Position numbers and translations under genes: made by a program. The notes beneath the pieces were generated by a model. The model searched no databases. It saw nothing but the letters and a program-made list of their open reading frames with translations, and was not told the origin of the DNA. Source: Desulfofundulus kuznetsovii DSM 6115 (GTDB lineage Bacteria; Bacillota; Desulfotomaculia; Desulfotomaculales; Desulfovirgulaceae). From it: a DNA stretch of 64,000 nucleotides. Where the stretch lies: NCBI RefSeq assembly GCF_000214705.1, contig NC_015573.1:2008911-2072910 (forward strand), read 5' to 3'. Within the stretch, counting starts at the first letter, position 1; each line of letters opens with the position of its first letter. Shown here piece after piece: positions 7,552-16,052 of the stretch.

Positions 7552-9081
7552 TCAATCCCGCAGTTTGTCGTATGTTTCCGCAAAAGCCGGCGCAATCTTT
7601 TGAAAAGCCCCTAAAACTTCAGGGTCAAAATGACCGGGCATTACCCGCCCGTCTCCCCTGGTGATGATGGAGTAAGCCTCCAGGTGGGAGTAGGCGGGCT
7701 TGTAGCTTCTCCTGTTGCGCAGGGCGTCGTAAACGTCGGCCAGGGCCACAATCCGGCCGCCCAGGGAAATGTCTTCGCCCCGCAGACCTCCCGGGTAGCC
7801 GCTGCCGTCCCATTTTTCGTGGTGGTGCAAGGCGATCTCCCGCGCCAGGGCCAGATGCGGCGAATCGCCCAGGATGCGTGCTCCATAGATGGTGTGCTGT
7901 TTCATAACCGTCCATTCTTCCGGTGATAGTGGGCCCGGCTTGCGCAGAATATCGGGGTGGATATGTATTTTACCCACATCGTGCATCCTGGCTGCATGTT
8001 CGATGGCCTTTGTGAAGGAAGGGGAGCACCCCAGTTCCCGGGCCAGCAACCGGGCGTAAGCACCCACCCTCAGGATGTGGTTGCCCGTGTCCTCATCATT
8101 TGCCTCCGCCGCCCTGGCCAGCGCGTCAATGGTATATAGAAAAGCTTCCTGCACTTCCCTGGACTGGTCGGAAACCACCTTTAAAAAGTGAGTGTAAGTC
8201 ATGAGGCTGCGGAAAACATCCGCTTCATATCCGCCTACCGGCTGGGGGTAATTGAATGCCATCACGACCAGGGATTCGCCATAATATCCCACAAAATTGC
8301 GGATGGTACCCAGGCGCCGGCAGAGCAGGGGGGCGAAAAGCTCCTGAAGCTCCCGGCAGCCGGCAGTACTTTCCGGCCAGTTGGCGTAGAGGATGTCCTG
8401 GTTGTGGGAATAAGCTTTTTCGAACCCAGTTAAATCCAGTGCCAGCCGTTCGGCCTTAACGTTTTGCCCTTCCCCGCCTGCTGAATATAGCCAGCCAGTA
8501 AAATGGCCATCGTTGTCACGGATTCCCAGCAGGACGGCTTCCGGCCTTTTTTCTTCGCTTTTCAACAGGGTCTGCTGCAGCAGCTCACGCAGTCCAGCCT
8601 CCAGGTTAAATTCCAGGGGATTGAAAGTTTTCAACAGCCGGGCCGTCTGATCGGCCAGGGCGTTGATGTGCCCGTGGGCGTCCAGGAGCCGGTCGTTTAG
8701 TTTTTTCACCCGCAGAAGGGAACGCACCCGTGCCGTTAACTCCTGCTCGTTGATGGGCTTGGTGAGAAAATCGTCGGCCCCGGCTTCGATTCCCCTGATC
8801 CTGTCGGTGAGCTGGTCCAGGGCGGTAACCAGGATCACAGGAATAAAACGGGTGGCTTCATCTTTTTTCAGCTCCCGGCAGACCGCAAAGCCGTCCATTC
8901 GGGGCATCATCACATCCAGCAGAACCAGGTCGGGGGACTGCCGGGCGACCTGCCGCAAGGCGTCCGGTCCATCCGTAGAAAGAATTACCTGGTAGCCCCG
9001 GGGTGCCAGCAACGCTTCCAGGAGGGCCAGGTTGACCGGGTTGTCGTCAACAACCAGGATTTTCGCCTTTTGTTCTTCCAT
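7552..9081 (-). CDS. Response regulator with HD-GYP output (REC - middle domain - HD-GYP)
   Basis: A 509-residue protein. Residues ~7-120 are a receiver domain with phospho-acceptor aspartate in LVLLDVMMPRMDG and conserved KPIN. Residues ~150-300 form a domain that may be GAF-like. Residues ~310-505 are an HD-GYP phosphodiesterase with HAARMHDVGKI and HHHEKWDGSGYPGGLRGEDI, so it probably hydrolyses cyclic di-GMP. RpfG-like proteins share this plan. It overlaps the upstream receiver gene by 35 bases and is downstream of the kinase, so kinase, receiver and output are co-expressed. Confidence 0.93.
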   Translation of the reverse strand: MEEQKAKILVVDDNPVNLALLEALLAPRGYQVILSTDGPDALRQVARQSPDLVLLDVMMPRMDGFAVCRELKKDEATRFIPVILVTALDQLTDRIRGIEAGADDFLTKPINEQELTARVRSLLRVKKLNDRLLDAHGHINALADQTARLLKTFNPLEFNLEAGLRELLQQTLLKSEEKRPEAVLLGIRDNDGHFTGWLYSAGGEGQNVKAERLALDLTGFEKAYSHNQDILYANWPESTAGCRELQELFAPLLCRRLGTIRNFVGYYGESLVVMAFNYPQPVGGYEADVFRSLMTYTHFLKVVSDQSREVQEAFLYTIDALARAAEANDEDTGNHILRVGAYARLLARELGCSPSFTKAIEHAARMHDVGKIHIHPDILRKPGPLSPEEWTVMKQHTIYGARILGDSPHLALAREIALHHHEKWDGSGYPGGLRGEDISLGGRIVALADVYDALRNRRSYKPAYSHLEAYSIITRGDGRVMPGHFDPEVLGAFQKIAPAFAETYDKLRD

Positions 9082-9448
9082 TTTTTGCTCCCCCCTGGAA
9101 ATGTTTCACCACCTGGAAAACCTCTTCAACGTCCAGCGGCTTGGTCAGGTATCCGTTGCCGCCCGCTTCAAAAAACCTCCTTTTCTCCCCCGCAAAGGCG
9201 TAGGAACTGACCGCCACCACTGGAATATCCTTCGTTTCCGGGTCCGCCTTGATAGCCCTGGTGGCCGTAAAACCGTCCATTTTCGGAAGCTGCAGGTCCA
9301 TGAAGATCAGATCCGGCTTTATGGCCCGGCTTAAGGCGATCCCTTCCTCTCCTCCCGCCGCTTCAAATATTTCCGCTCCCAATAGCGCCAGGATGTCCCG
9401 CAGCAAAATGCGGTTTATTTCATTGTCCTCCACAATCAAAATCCTCAT
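9047..9448 (-). CDS. Single-domain response regulator
   Basis: A 133-residue stand-alone receiver domain. The acidic pocket (VEDNEIN), the phosphorylated aspartate (LIFMDLQLPKMDG), the conserved serine (AVSSYAF) and lysine (LTKPLD) are all present. There is no output domain; the C-terminal ~15 residues are basic and unstructured. Its start overlaps the kinase stop (ATGA) and its end overlaps the REC-HD-GYP gene. It likely acts as a phosphate relay or sink between kinase and HD-GYP protein, in the manner of DivK-type regulators. Confidence 0.92.
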   Translation of the reverse strand: MRILIVEDNEINRILLRDILALLGAEIFEAAGGEEGIALSRAIKPDLIFMDLQLPKMDGFTATRAIKADPETKDIPVVAVSSYAFAGEKRRFFEAGGNGYLTKPLDVEEVFQVVKHFQGGAKNGRTKGENPGC

Positions 9449-10926
9449 TGTGCGTCCCCCCCGTCCTGCCTTTCAACTGGCAACGTAAAGGAAAAAGTGC
9501 TTCCCTTTCCCTCTCCCTCGCTGTATACCCGGATCCGACCGCCGTGCAGTTCCACCAGCCTCCTGACCAGCGCCAGGCCCAGCCCGGTCCCTTCGTATTG
9601 ACGGGCGTGGCCGCTTTCCAGCTGGACAAAAGGCTCAAAGATCCGTTCCTGCTCTGACAACGGAATGCCGATGCCCGTGTCGGTGACACTTATTTCCACA
9701 TAACTGCCCGCCGCCTTTTCGCCGCCGTCGGCCGCCAACCGGGCGGTCACCCGCACCGACCCGCCTTCGGGGGTAAATTTAACCGCATTGGTTAGAAGGT
9801 TGTAGATAATTTGTTTCATTTTGCGCTCATCTGCCGTAACCTGAGGTACATCCTCCGCCACCTGCCAGGAAAGAGTAATCCCGTGTCGTTTTGCCCTTTC
9901 CCGGACCATCAGCAGGCTGTTCTGTATAACTTCGTGTATAGAGACCGGGCTTAAATCCAGTTCCATTTTCCCCGCTTCGATCTTGGAAAGGTCGAGAATG
10001 TCGTTGATCAGGCTCAACAGGTGCTGGCCGCTGGTTAAAATATATTCCACGTATGTGCTTTGTTTTTCCGTCAGGGGGCCGTAATACTGCTTTTGCAGCA
10101 CCTGGGCGAAGCCGATGATGGCATTCAGGGGGGTGCGCAGTTCGTGGCTCATGCTGGCCAGGAACTCGGATTTCAAGCGGGAAGCGGCTTCCAGTTCAGA
10201 AACCATAAACCGCAAATGCTCTTCCTGTTCGGTCAGCTTAACGTTGTTTTCTTCAATTACCTGCAGGCGCCGGAATAACATAACCCCCAGGGTGAAAATA
10301 GCCAGGACGGACGCTCCGGTGGAAAGGTAAATTTCCCGGACCAGCCGCCGGTGCAGGGCGTATATTCTGGCCAGTCGCTGCTCCTGTGCGTTGAGCAGGT
10401 CTTCTTCCAGGCGGGAAATCTTCGATAGCAGGCCGTCCATCATTTCCCCGCCCTTTTCTTCCCGCCTGATGATTTCAAATTCCGCGGGGTTCAAACGGCT
10501 GCTGTCGAGCTTTTGCCGCAGGGCTATATTCGGTTCGACCACCTGCTCAACCCAGTTTCGAACCGAGCTTTGGATTTCCCTGCAGATATGCCAGGGTGGC
10601 GATTCCGGTTCCAGCGAAGCCACTAGAGCAGAAAAGTGCTTTTCTATTTCCGCCTTACCGGAGTTGTACGGTTTCAGAAACCTTTTTTCCCCGGTGAGCA
10701 GGTAGCCCCGTTCGCCTGTTTCCATTTCCAGCAGGAGAGTTTTCACCTTTTCGACCTCAAACAGCAGGCGGTAGCTCTCTTTGCCTACGGCGTAATAGTT
10801 GTCCGCCAGTTGGTTCATCTCCACCTGCAGCCAGGTTGTAAGACCGGCAATAACAAGAATGTACAGGCTTACGGTGAAAACCAGCAAAGAGGAGGGCTTT
10901 TTAAGAAAGGAAAACATTTTACCCAT
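9445..10926 (-). CDS. Membrane sensor histidine kinase with CHASE3-like sensor
   Basis: A 493-residue kinase. A membrane helix at ~12-33 and another at ~195-217 enclose an all-helical region with ETGERGYLLTGEKRFLKPY, typical of the CHASE3 domain. A coiled coil leads into HisKA with the phospho-acceptor histidine (FLASMSHELRTPLNAIIGFA) and an ATPase domain with YNLLTNAVKFTPEGG, VTDTGIGIP and GTGLGLALVRRL. The start has AAGGAGTGAC. It is the first gene of a three-gene signalling operon ending in HD-GYP. Confidence 0.93.
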   Translation of the reverse strand: MGKMFSFLKKPSSLLVFTVSLYILVIAGLTTWLQVEMNQLADNYYAVGKESYRLLFEVEKVKTLLLEMETGERGYLLTGEKRFLKPYNSGKAEIEKHFSALVASLEPESPPWHICREIQSSVRNWVEQVVEPNIALRQKLDSSRLNPAEFEIIRREEKGGEMMDGLLSKISRLEEDLLNAQEQRLARIYALHRRLVREIYLSTGASVLAIFTLGVMLFRRLQVIEENNVKLTEQEEHLRFMVSELEAASRLKSEFLASMSHELRTPLNAIIGFAQVLQKQYYGPLTEKQSTYVEYILTSGQHLLSLINDILDLSKIEAGKMELDLSPVSIHEVIQNSLLMVRERAKRHGITLSWQVAEDVPQVTADERKMKQIIYNLLTNAVKFTPEGGSVRVTARLAADGGEKAAGSYVEISVTDTGIGIPLSEQERIFEPFVQLESGHARQYEGTGLGLALVRRLVELHGGRIRVYSEGEGKGSTFSFTLPVERQDGGDAQ

Positions 10927-11826
10927 GTCACTCCTTAATTAACCACAATTACCTGTCTCCTGACACCAGTGGGCGGGGTGCAGCTCCTCCACTGAAAAAT
11001 TGCGCCCCATGCTTCCGGTGCGGCGCAGCTTGTGGCAAACCCGTCCCCGCCGCAGTGTCCCCAATCCCTGCCTGGCGCACGATCCTCCGGCGGGCCGGCC
11101 GGTTCCCACCGGGGGATCGGAAAAGGCCGAAATGGTGGCGGCTTTTGAATTTTGCGGCTCACGTTTTTATCCATAAGCAGGAAAAAATCGAAAAGCATCG
11201 AAGTTATCAGTAAATCCTGCCAGATCTTACCCCGTCCCCCGGAGAGCTTAAGGAGGCAGCCATGTTTTCATACGGTTACAGAAGAAATAGAATTTTGCCC
11301 CGGTTGTTGAGAGCGTTTTGCTCAGAGCCACAAAACATGTGTGCGGGGGGGGGGGGTATCATTTACTACTGATGGAATATCCAGGTATTTACGTCTTTTC
11401 TCCCTGGCATTCCTTCCATGTCCTTGCGACAGATCCCCGCCTTTTTTCCCGCATTTCTACCAATCCCCTCCACAGGTTTATTTCTTCAATAATAACAAAT
11501 TTCATGATGCACCCTGCAGGTGAATTTTCCAGGGGAGATTTTTCTTCACCTTTCTTAATTATGCGGGGCCTCGCACCAATTTTCAAGGGTTTTTGCCTTT
11601 TGCTGCCCGGATTCAGTGCAACTCCTGATTTGGTCCCGGCGTGATGGGAGTTTTTGCCGGATTCTGGCAAGCAGTAACGTAAACGGAAAGAAACTTTTTT
11701 GCGCCTCGGAGGGTAAGCGCTAATCCGGTTGAAAAGGCACTGGATTGGGTTTAAAGCTGTAATGAAACTGCCCGATTTCATGGACCGTCTTCCCACCGAA
11801 AATAATTATGAAAGGGGTTATATTTC
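10927..11826. other. 900-bp intergenic region, no convincing gene
   Basis: This interval separates the divergently transcribed kinase operon and the chemoreceptor gene. Frames in it lack family motifs and mostly lack ribosome sites. It contains one short frame with a strong ribosome site and a run of twelve G (listed separately), and GC-rich hairpin-forming sequence at 11020-11130. I looked for cyclic-di-GMP riboswitch cores upstream of the chemoreceptor and did not find the conserved boxes. Confidence 0.5.
11262..11372 (+). CDS. 36-residue frame with strong ribosome site and a G12 tract
   Basis: An ATG at 11262 stands six bases behind AAGGAGG. The product starts MFSYGYRRNRILPRLLRAFC and ends shortly after four glycines encoded by a run of twelve G at 11345-11356. 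Adding one G would open the frame for about 95 more codons, to the TGA at 11642. The peptide matches nothing I know. It may be a non-functional remnant; the tract length could also be a sequencing uncertainty. Confidence 0.25.
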   Translation: MFSYGYRRNRILPRLLRAFCSEPQNMCAGGGGIIYY

Positions 11827-13419
11827 GTGCGCCTGAACATCATGGGGAAGCTCATGCTCGGCTTCGGAGCGGTTCTGCTGTTGATGCTGGGCACATGCTT
11901 GTTTCTAATAATGCAAATGAGAAACATGAACAATGATTACACCGGGTTAATCAAAATAAAGGCTTTAGCCTACGGTGAATCATTCGAAGCCCTGGCGCAT
12001 TATAACGCGGCGGCAGCTTATTTAAGACAGTACATATTGACCCGGGAGGAAGACCTGGCCAGCAGGTACCAGCAATCCGTAAAGAATGGAGACGACAAGC
12101 TGGGGAAAATCGCCCCTTTGCTGGAAAGGGCGGAAGAAAAGGACCTCTTGCAGAAGTTCCAGGCGCAGGCAGCCGATTTCAAACAAGAGGCCGACCAGAT
12201 AATCTCCCTGGTAAAGGCCAGTAAATCAGCCAGCGAAGGCGAGCGGGCGGTAATTGAAGAGAGACTGGCACAGATTGAGTCCCGTAGCACAGTGGTCCGT
12301 AATCTTATCAGCGCCGGTACGGCCCTTGCCGATTTTGAAAAGCAGGTTCTGGACGATGACGCCAACCGGACTTTATCCAGGGCAAACCGTGACATAAACA
12401 TATCGATAATCCTGGTGGCCGTCACCATTGTTTTGGGTCTGATCCTGGCCCTTTTCATCGCCCGGATGATTACGGCTCCCATACGCCTGCTGGATGCCGG
12501 GGCGGCTAAAATTGCCGCCGGCGACCTCAGCGGGGAAGGCATTAATCTTAAAACGAAGGATGAAGCCGGCCGGCTGGCGGAATCTTTTAATACCATGCTG
12601 TACAATTTAAAGGAGATTGTCAGGCACCTCCAGGAAAAATCCGATGTCCTGACCTCTTCCGCCTCGGAACTCTCCGCCAGTGCCCAGAACGTTTCCGCCG
12701 GAGCCAGCGAAACCGCCTCCACCATCAGCCAGGTGGCCGGCACGGTAGAGCAGGTCACCAGCAATGTCTCGCATATCGCCGAAATGGCCGAGCTGGCCGC
12801 CGGCCATGCCCGGGAAGGCAGTGAAGGCATCCGGAATATCAGGATGCAGATGGACGCCATCCAGCAGGCTGCCGCCGGCACCGGGGAAGTCATCCGGAAC
12901 CTTTACGAAACCACCTCCCGGATTACCCAGATCGTAGAGCTGATCACCCATATTACCGACCAGACCAACCTGCTGGCCTTGAATGCCGCCATCGAGGCGG
13001 CCCGGGCCGGTGAACACGGGCGGGGCTTTGCCGTGGTGGCTGAAGAGGTGCGCAAGCTGGCCGGGCAGTCCGCCGGGGCGGCCAAAGAGATCTACGCCCT
13101 GATCACCACCATTCAGCAGGAATCCCAGAAAGCCGTCCAGAGCATGGAGATGAGCGTTACCAGGGTGGAAAATGGAGTGCAGGTAGTGGAAGAGGTGGGG
13201 GTGACTTTTGAAAGGATCATCGAGGCCGTCCAGAAACTGGCGGGGGAAATCCGGGAAGTGGCGGAAGCGGCCGAAGAAATGTCCTCGGCAGTACAGAATG
13301 TGGCTGCGGCGGCCGAGGAGCAAACAGCGGCGATGGAAGAGGTTTCATCCACCACGCAGAACCTGGCCGGCCTGGCCGGGGAGTTGGACACCCTGGCGGG
13401 GCATTTCAAGCTAGCCTGA
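11827..13419 (+). CDS. Methyl-accepting chemotaxis protein
   Basis: A 530-residue chemoreceptor (GTG start, AAGGGG site). A membrane helix at ~8-30, a helical periplasmic-side sensor region to ~185 resembling the four-helix-bundle 4HB_MCP type ([20 protein letters not shown]), a second membrane helix ~192-212, a HAMP linker, and a cytoplasmic signalling hairpin whose tip contains [20 protein letters not shown]. It signals to CheA/CheW at the membrane; no che genes are in this window. The following HD-GYP gene, 56 bases downstream, may be co-transcribed, linking the receptor to cyclic-di-GMP metabolism. Confidence 0.94.
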   Translation: MRLNIMGKLMLGFGAVLLLMLGTCLFLIMQMRNMNNDYTGLIKIKALAYGESFEALAHYNAAAAYLRQYILTREEDLASRYQQSVKNGDDKLGKIAPLLERAEEKDLLQKFQAQAADFKQEADQIISLVKASKSASEGERAVIEERLAQIESRSTVVRNLISAGTALADFEKQVLDDDANRTLSRANRDINISIILVAVTIVLGLILALFIARMITAPIRLLDAGAAKIAAGDLSGEGINLKTKDEAGRLAESFNTMLYNLKEIVRHLQEKSDVLTSSASELSASAQNVSAGASETASTISQVAGTVEQVTSNVSHIAEMAELAAGHAREGSEGIRNIRMQMDAIQQAAAGTGEVIRNLYETTSRITQIVELITHITDQTNLLALNAAIEAARAGEHGRGFAVVAEEVRKLAGQSAGAAKEIYALITTIQQESQKAVQSMEMSVTRVENGVQVVEEVGVTFERIIEAVQKLAGEIREVAEAAEEMSSAVQNVAAAAEEQTAAMEEVSSTTQNLAGLAGELDTLAGHFKLA

Positions 13420-13475
13420 GCATCCCGCAGGCATATCCTGAAACAATTATTGTTCTTCCTTTTAGAGGTGTTTCC

Positions 13476-14096
13476 ATGAAATCTACAATGATCCACGCAA
13501 CCCTGACGCTCATCCGGATCATGGAGGCCAGGTTCAAGGAAGCCTCAGAGCATTCCCAGCGGGTGGCCGGCTACGCCCTGGTACTGGCCAGGGAACTGGG
13601 CATGTCCGGGAAGGAACAGAAGCGGGTCTACCTGGCGGGCCTGCTGCACGACATAGGCAAGCTGGGCATTGATAGCTCCATATTGTTAAAGCCGGGCAAA
13701 CTTACCGCTGCGGAGTGGGAAGAAGTTAAAAAGCATCCGGTATATAGCTATGAAATCCTCTCAGCCATCCCGGGAATGGGCCTGATCAGCCGGGCGGCCC
13801 TTTACCACCACGAACGCTACGACGGCTGCGGGTACCCGGCAGGTCTGGCCGGGGAAGACATTCCCCTGGAGGCGCGCATTCTGGCGGTGGCCGACTGTTT
13901 TGACGCCATGATTTCCAACCGGGCGTACCGTCCCAGGATGCCCCGGGAGGCAGCAGTCAAAGAACTTGAGCGCTGTGCCGGCACCCAGTATGACCCGCAG
14001 TTGGTGGAAACATTCTGCCGCCGGGTGGTTTGCGGTGGAGCGGATTTTCAACCCCACCGGCTGGCCGGGGAGGTCCTGGCGGGGAGAAAACCGTGA
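13476..14096 (+). CDS. Stand-alone HD-GYP domain phosphodiesterase
   Basis: A 206-residue protein that is essentially one HD-GYP domain: GLLHDIGKLGID (HD), KHPVYSYEIL, YHHERYDGCGYPAGLAGEDI (HHE and GYP) and AVADCFDAMISNRAYRP. The motif reads GYP in full, so cyclic-di-GMP hydrolysis is expected. No sensor domain is present, so specificity must come from partners. Its stop overlaps the GTG start of the membrane half of a diguanylate-cyclase-like gene (GTGA), so synthesis and degradation functions appear paired. Confidence 0.9.
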   Translation: MKSTMIHATLTLIRIMEARFKEASEHSQRVAGYALVLARELGMSGKEQKRVYLAGLLHDIGKLGIDSSILLKPGKLTAAEWEEVKKHPVYSYEILSAIPGMGLISRAALYHHERYDGCGYPAGLAGEDIPLEARILAVADCFDAMISNRAYRPRMPREAAVKELERCAGTQYDPQLVETFCRRVVCGGADFQPHRLAGEVLAGRKP

Positions 14097-14446
14097 TTCG
14101 TTTTTTAAAGAATCATCTTTTTCTGCTTTGCACCCTGTGTGTGATATTTTATACGCTGCCGGTGGTATTTGAGCTGGTGCTGCGCAGGGGCTGGGTATTT
14201 GGCAATGCCGTATGGTACGCCTATGTTTTCCCGGCCATCCTTTTGGGGTACTCTTTCGGGTTAAAAGGGGGCATTTTTAACGCCCTGTTTGGTACAGTTC
14301 TGGCTCTGGCCGTGGAGTACTTTGAAACACACCTTTATGCCGGTGGTTTGCGGGGAGCTGTGGATACATTGCTAATGGTGGGCCTCACTGCCTTTATGTC
14401 CGTCGGTATCGGCTATATGGCCGATATCTTTAAAAAAGGGCTTTAA
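14093..14446 (+). pseudogene. Membrane half of a frame-split GGDEF protein
   Basis: Reads from GTG 14093 for 117 residues with about four membrane helices (e.g. FLLCTLCVIFYTLPVVFELV, AYVFPAILLGYSFGL, GIFNALFGTVLALAV, LLMVGLTAFMSVGIGYMADI) and stops at TAA 14444-14446 right after IFKKGL. The GGDEF domain continues in the next frame. A shift of -1 near the A6 run at 14432-14437 would give a continuous protein. The region ahead of the break is an intact sensor membrane module. Confidence 0.75.
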
Positions 14447-14931
14447 GGGAACAATATGAAGCTGCTTCCAGGGATGCCCTGACCGGCCTGTACAATTACG
14501 GCTACTTCGAGAGGAGGCTCAGGGAAGAATTTGCTTCTGCCAGAGAGCAAAAAATGCCCCTGACCCTGCTTTTCCTGGATGTGGACCGGTTCAAGGACTA
14601 TAACGACACCTACGGCCACCCTGCAGCCAACCTGGCATTGCAGGAAATAGCCCGGGTGCTCCGGGAAAGTTTCAGGCAAACGGACATAGTGGCCCGTTAC
14701 GGCGGTGATGAATTTGTCGTGATCCTGCCCGGCACCGGGCAGGCGGAAGCAGAAACCGTTGTTCAGAGGCTGCTGCGCAACATTTCCAATATCCGCCTGC
14801 CCCAGGGCAGCATAACCGTTTCCATCGGTATGGCCACCTATCCCCAAAATGCCCGGGATATGATTGGGCTGACCCAGTTTGCCGATAACGCCCTATATCA
14901 GGCCAAAAGGGTGGGGTGCAACCGTCTGTAA
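14434..14931 (+). pseudogene. GGDEF half of the frame-split diguanylate-cyclase-like protein
   Basis: The frame opens after a TAA at 14431 and has no usable start before the domain begins (ALREQYEAASRDALTGLYNY). The domain is otherwise complete: FLDVDRFKDYNDTYGHPAAN, the active-site RYGGDEFVVILPG and ISVSIGMA-like VSIGMATYPQNA. It would make cyclic di-GMP if expressed as a fusion with the upstream half. No decay is seen after the break, so the frameshift is recent, a sequencing error, or bypassed during expression. An RxxD inhibitory site is not obvious. Confidence 0.75.
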
Positions 14932-15005
14932 GCGGCTATGGCCGGCATGCAGTTGCTCCCCGGCCGTTAAGTTCAGTTGGGGAATAATGAAAAGGAGTGA
15001 ACTGT

Positions 15006-15092
15006 ATGATTTTGCCACTGCTTAAGAAAATAGGAACCCGTCCGTCCATGGAACCCTCTTTCGATACAGTGACAGATACGGTGACAACTTGA
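15006..15092 (+). CDS. 28-residue frame, unknown
   Basis: ATG at 15006 is preceded by AAAAGGAGTGAACTGT, a good ribosome site. The peptide is MILPLLKKIGTRPSMEPSFD plus eight residues rich in Thr/Val/Asp. No family is recognised. The stop overlaps the putative -35 box of the following transporter. It may be a small remnant or leader. Confidence 0.25.
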   Translation: MILPLLKKIGTRPSMEPSFDTVTDTVTT

Positions 15093-15151
15093 TTAACAGA
15101 TAAATGTATAATAATATATATAATATAATTATCATACCTCCCGGAGGGGTA
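15089..15151 (+). promoter_or_regulatory. Promoter and CsoR/CstR-like operator of the TSUP gene
   Basis: TTGATT (15089-15094) and TAATAT (15112-15117) are 17 bases apart in an A/T-rich tract. At 15135-15151 lies TACCTCCCGGAGGGGTA, a near-palindrome of the TACC-C/G-GGTA type bound by CsoR/CstR repressors that sense copper or persulfide. Two GCGCTTATA direct repeats follow (15171 and 15183). Persulfide control of a TauE-type exporter is known from cst operons; here it is inferred from the site only. Confidence 0.5.
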
Positions 15152-15227
15152 AGTATAGGACAGCGCTGGCGCGCTTATAACGCGCTTATAATCTTATAAT
15201 AATGAGATTTTACTGGAGTAGCAGAAA

Positions 15228-15995
15228 ATGATTAGTTTATTGATAGGATTGGCGGCAGGTTTTTTTGGAGGGCTTGTTGGCCTCGGCGGCGGGGTAATAA
15301 TGATTCCCCTGATGGTGAGCATCCTGAAGATGGGCCAGCACAAGGCCCACGGCACAAGCCTTGTAGCACTCGTCTTCACCGGAATTTCGGGGGCTGTTAC
15401 CTATGCTTTAAATGGTTCGGTGGATATACTGGCCTCCGTCCTGCTGGCTTCCACTGCCATATTCACCGCCAGGGCAGGAGCGCACCTTGCCAATGCTCTT
15501 CCCGAATGGAAGCTCAAAAGGTCCTTCGGCGGGTTTTTAATCCTGGTCTCCCTGCTGTTGCTTTTAAAACCTTACCTGCCCCACGCATCCCGGCATGTCA
15601 CAGGTTGGTTAGAAATTCTTATCCTTTTATTAACAGGTATTTTTACCGGCTTCCTCTCCGGGATGATGGGGGTCGGCGGGGGTACGATAATGGTGCCTTC
15701 CATGGTGCTGCTCACCGGCTTCACCCAGTATACCGCGCAGGGCTGTTCCCTCCTCGCCATGGTTCCCGTGGGAATAGTCGGTGCTTATACCCACTGGCGT
15801 TTGGGGAATGTCAGCACAAGTATCCTGCCGGGATTGGTACCGGGCATCCTGATAGGCACATATCTGGGCGGCTCCCTCGCCCATATCCTGTCCGAAGGAG
15901 TTTTGCGTATTATATTCTCCGCCGTGCTGATCTGGACGGGTATAAGATATTTAAGAACACCAAAACCTCAGACTGGTGAGGTTAATTACAGTTGA
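15228..15995 (+). CDS. TauE/SafE-family sulfite/anion exporter (TSUP)
   Basis: A 255-residue membrane protein with about eight helices arranged as two repeats, each starting with the family signature: GLAAGFFGGLVGLGGGVIMI near residue 6 and FTGFLSGMMGVGGGTIMVPS near residue 140. The family moves sulfite, sulfonates or related sulfur anions across the membrane. Start ATG 15228 is preceded by a weak GGAG site. The gene stands alone, with its own promoter/operator and a terminator. The substrate is not readable from sequence. Confidence 0.9.
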   Translation: MISLLIGLAAGFFGGLVGLGGGVIMIPLMVSILKMGQHKAHGTSLVALVFTGISGAVTYALNGSVDILASVLLASTAIFTARAGAHLANALPEWKLKRSFGGFLILVSLLLLLKPYLPHASRHVTGWLEILILLLTGIFTGFLSGMMGVGGGTIMVPSMVLLTGFTQYTAQGCSLLAMVPVGIVGAYTHWRLGNVSTSILPGLVPGILIGTYLGGSLAHILSEGVLRIIFSAVLIWTGIRYLRTPKPQTGEVNYS

Positions 15996-16002
15996 ACAAG
16001 GG

Positions 16003-16033
16003 TAAGGAGCGGCTAAGCTCGCTCCTTTTTATT
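16003..16033 (+). terminator. Rho-independent terminator after the TSUP gene
   Basis: AAGGAGCG (16004-16011) pairs with CGCTCCTT (16020-16027) and is followed by T5. Confidence 0.8.
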
Positions 16034-16052
16034 TAATAGGAGGGTGGGTGCC

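Noticed and set aside
10935-11198. 87-codon minus-strand frame
   Set aside because: Composition is not protein-like, no ribosome site and no family.
10927-11826. Cyclic-di-GMP or other riboswitch before the chemoreceptor
   Set aside because: The conserved boxes of the GEMM class could not be found; only generic GC-rich hairpins.
14429-14446. Classical programmed -1 frameshift in the GGDEF gene
   Set aside because: AAAAAAG is present, but the zero-frame register is AAA AAA GGG, not A AAA AAG, and no downstream stimulatory hairpin was evident.
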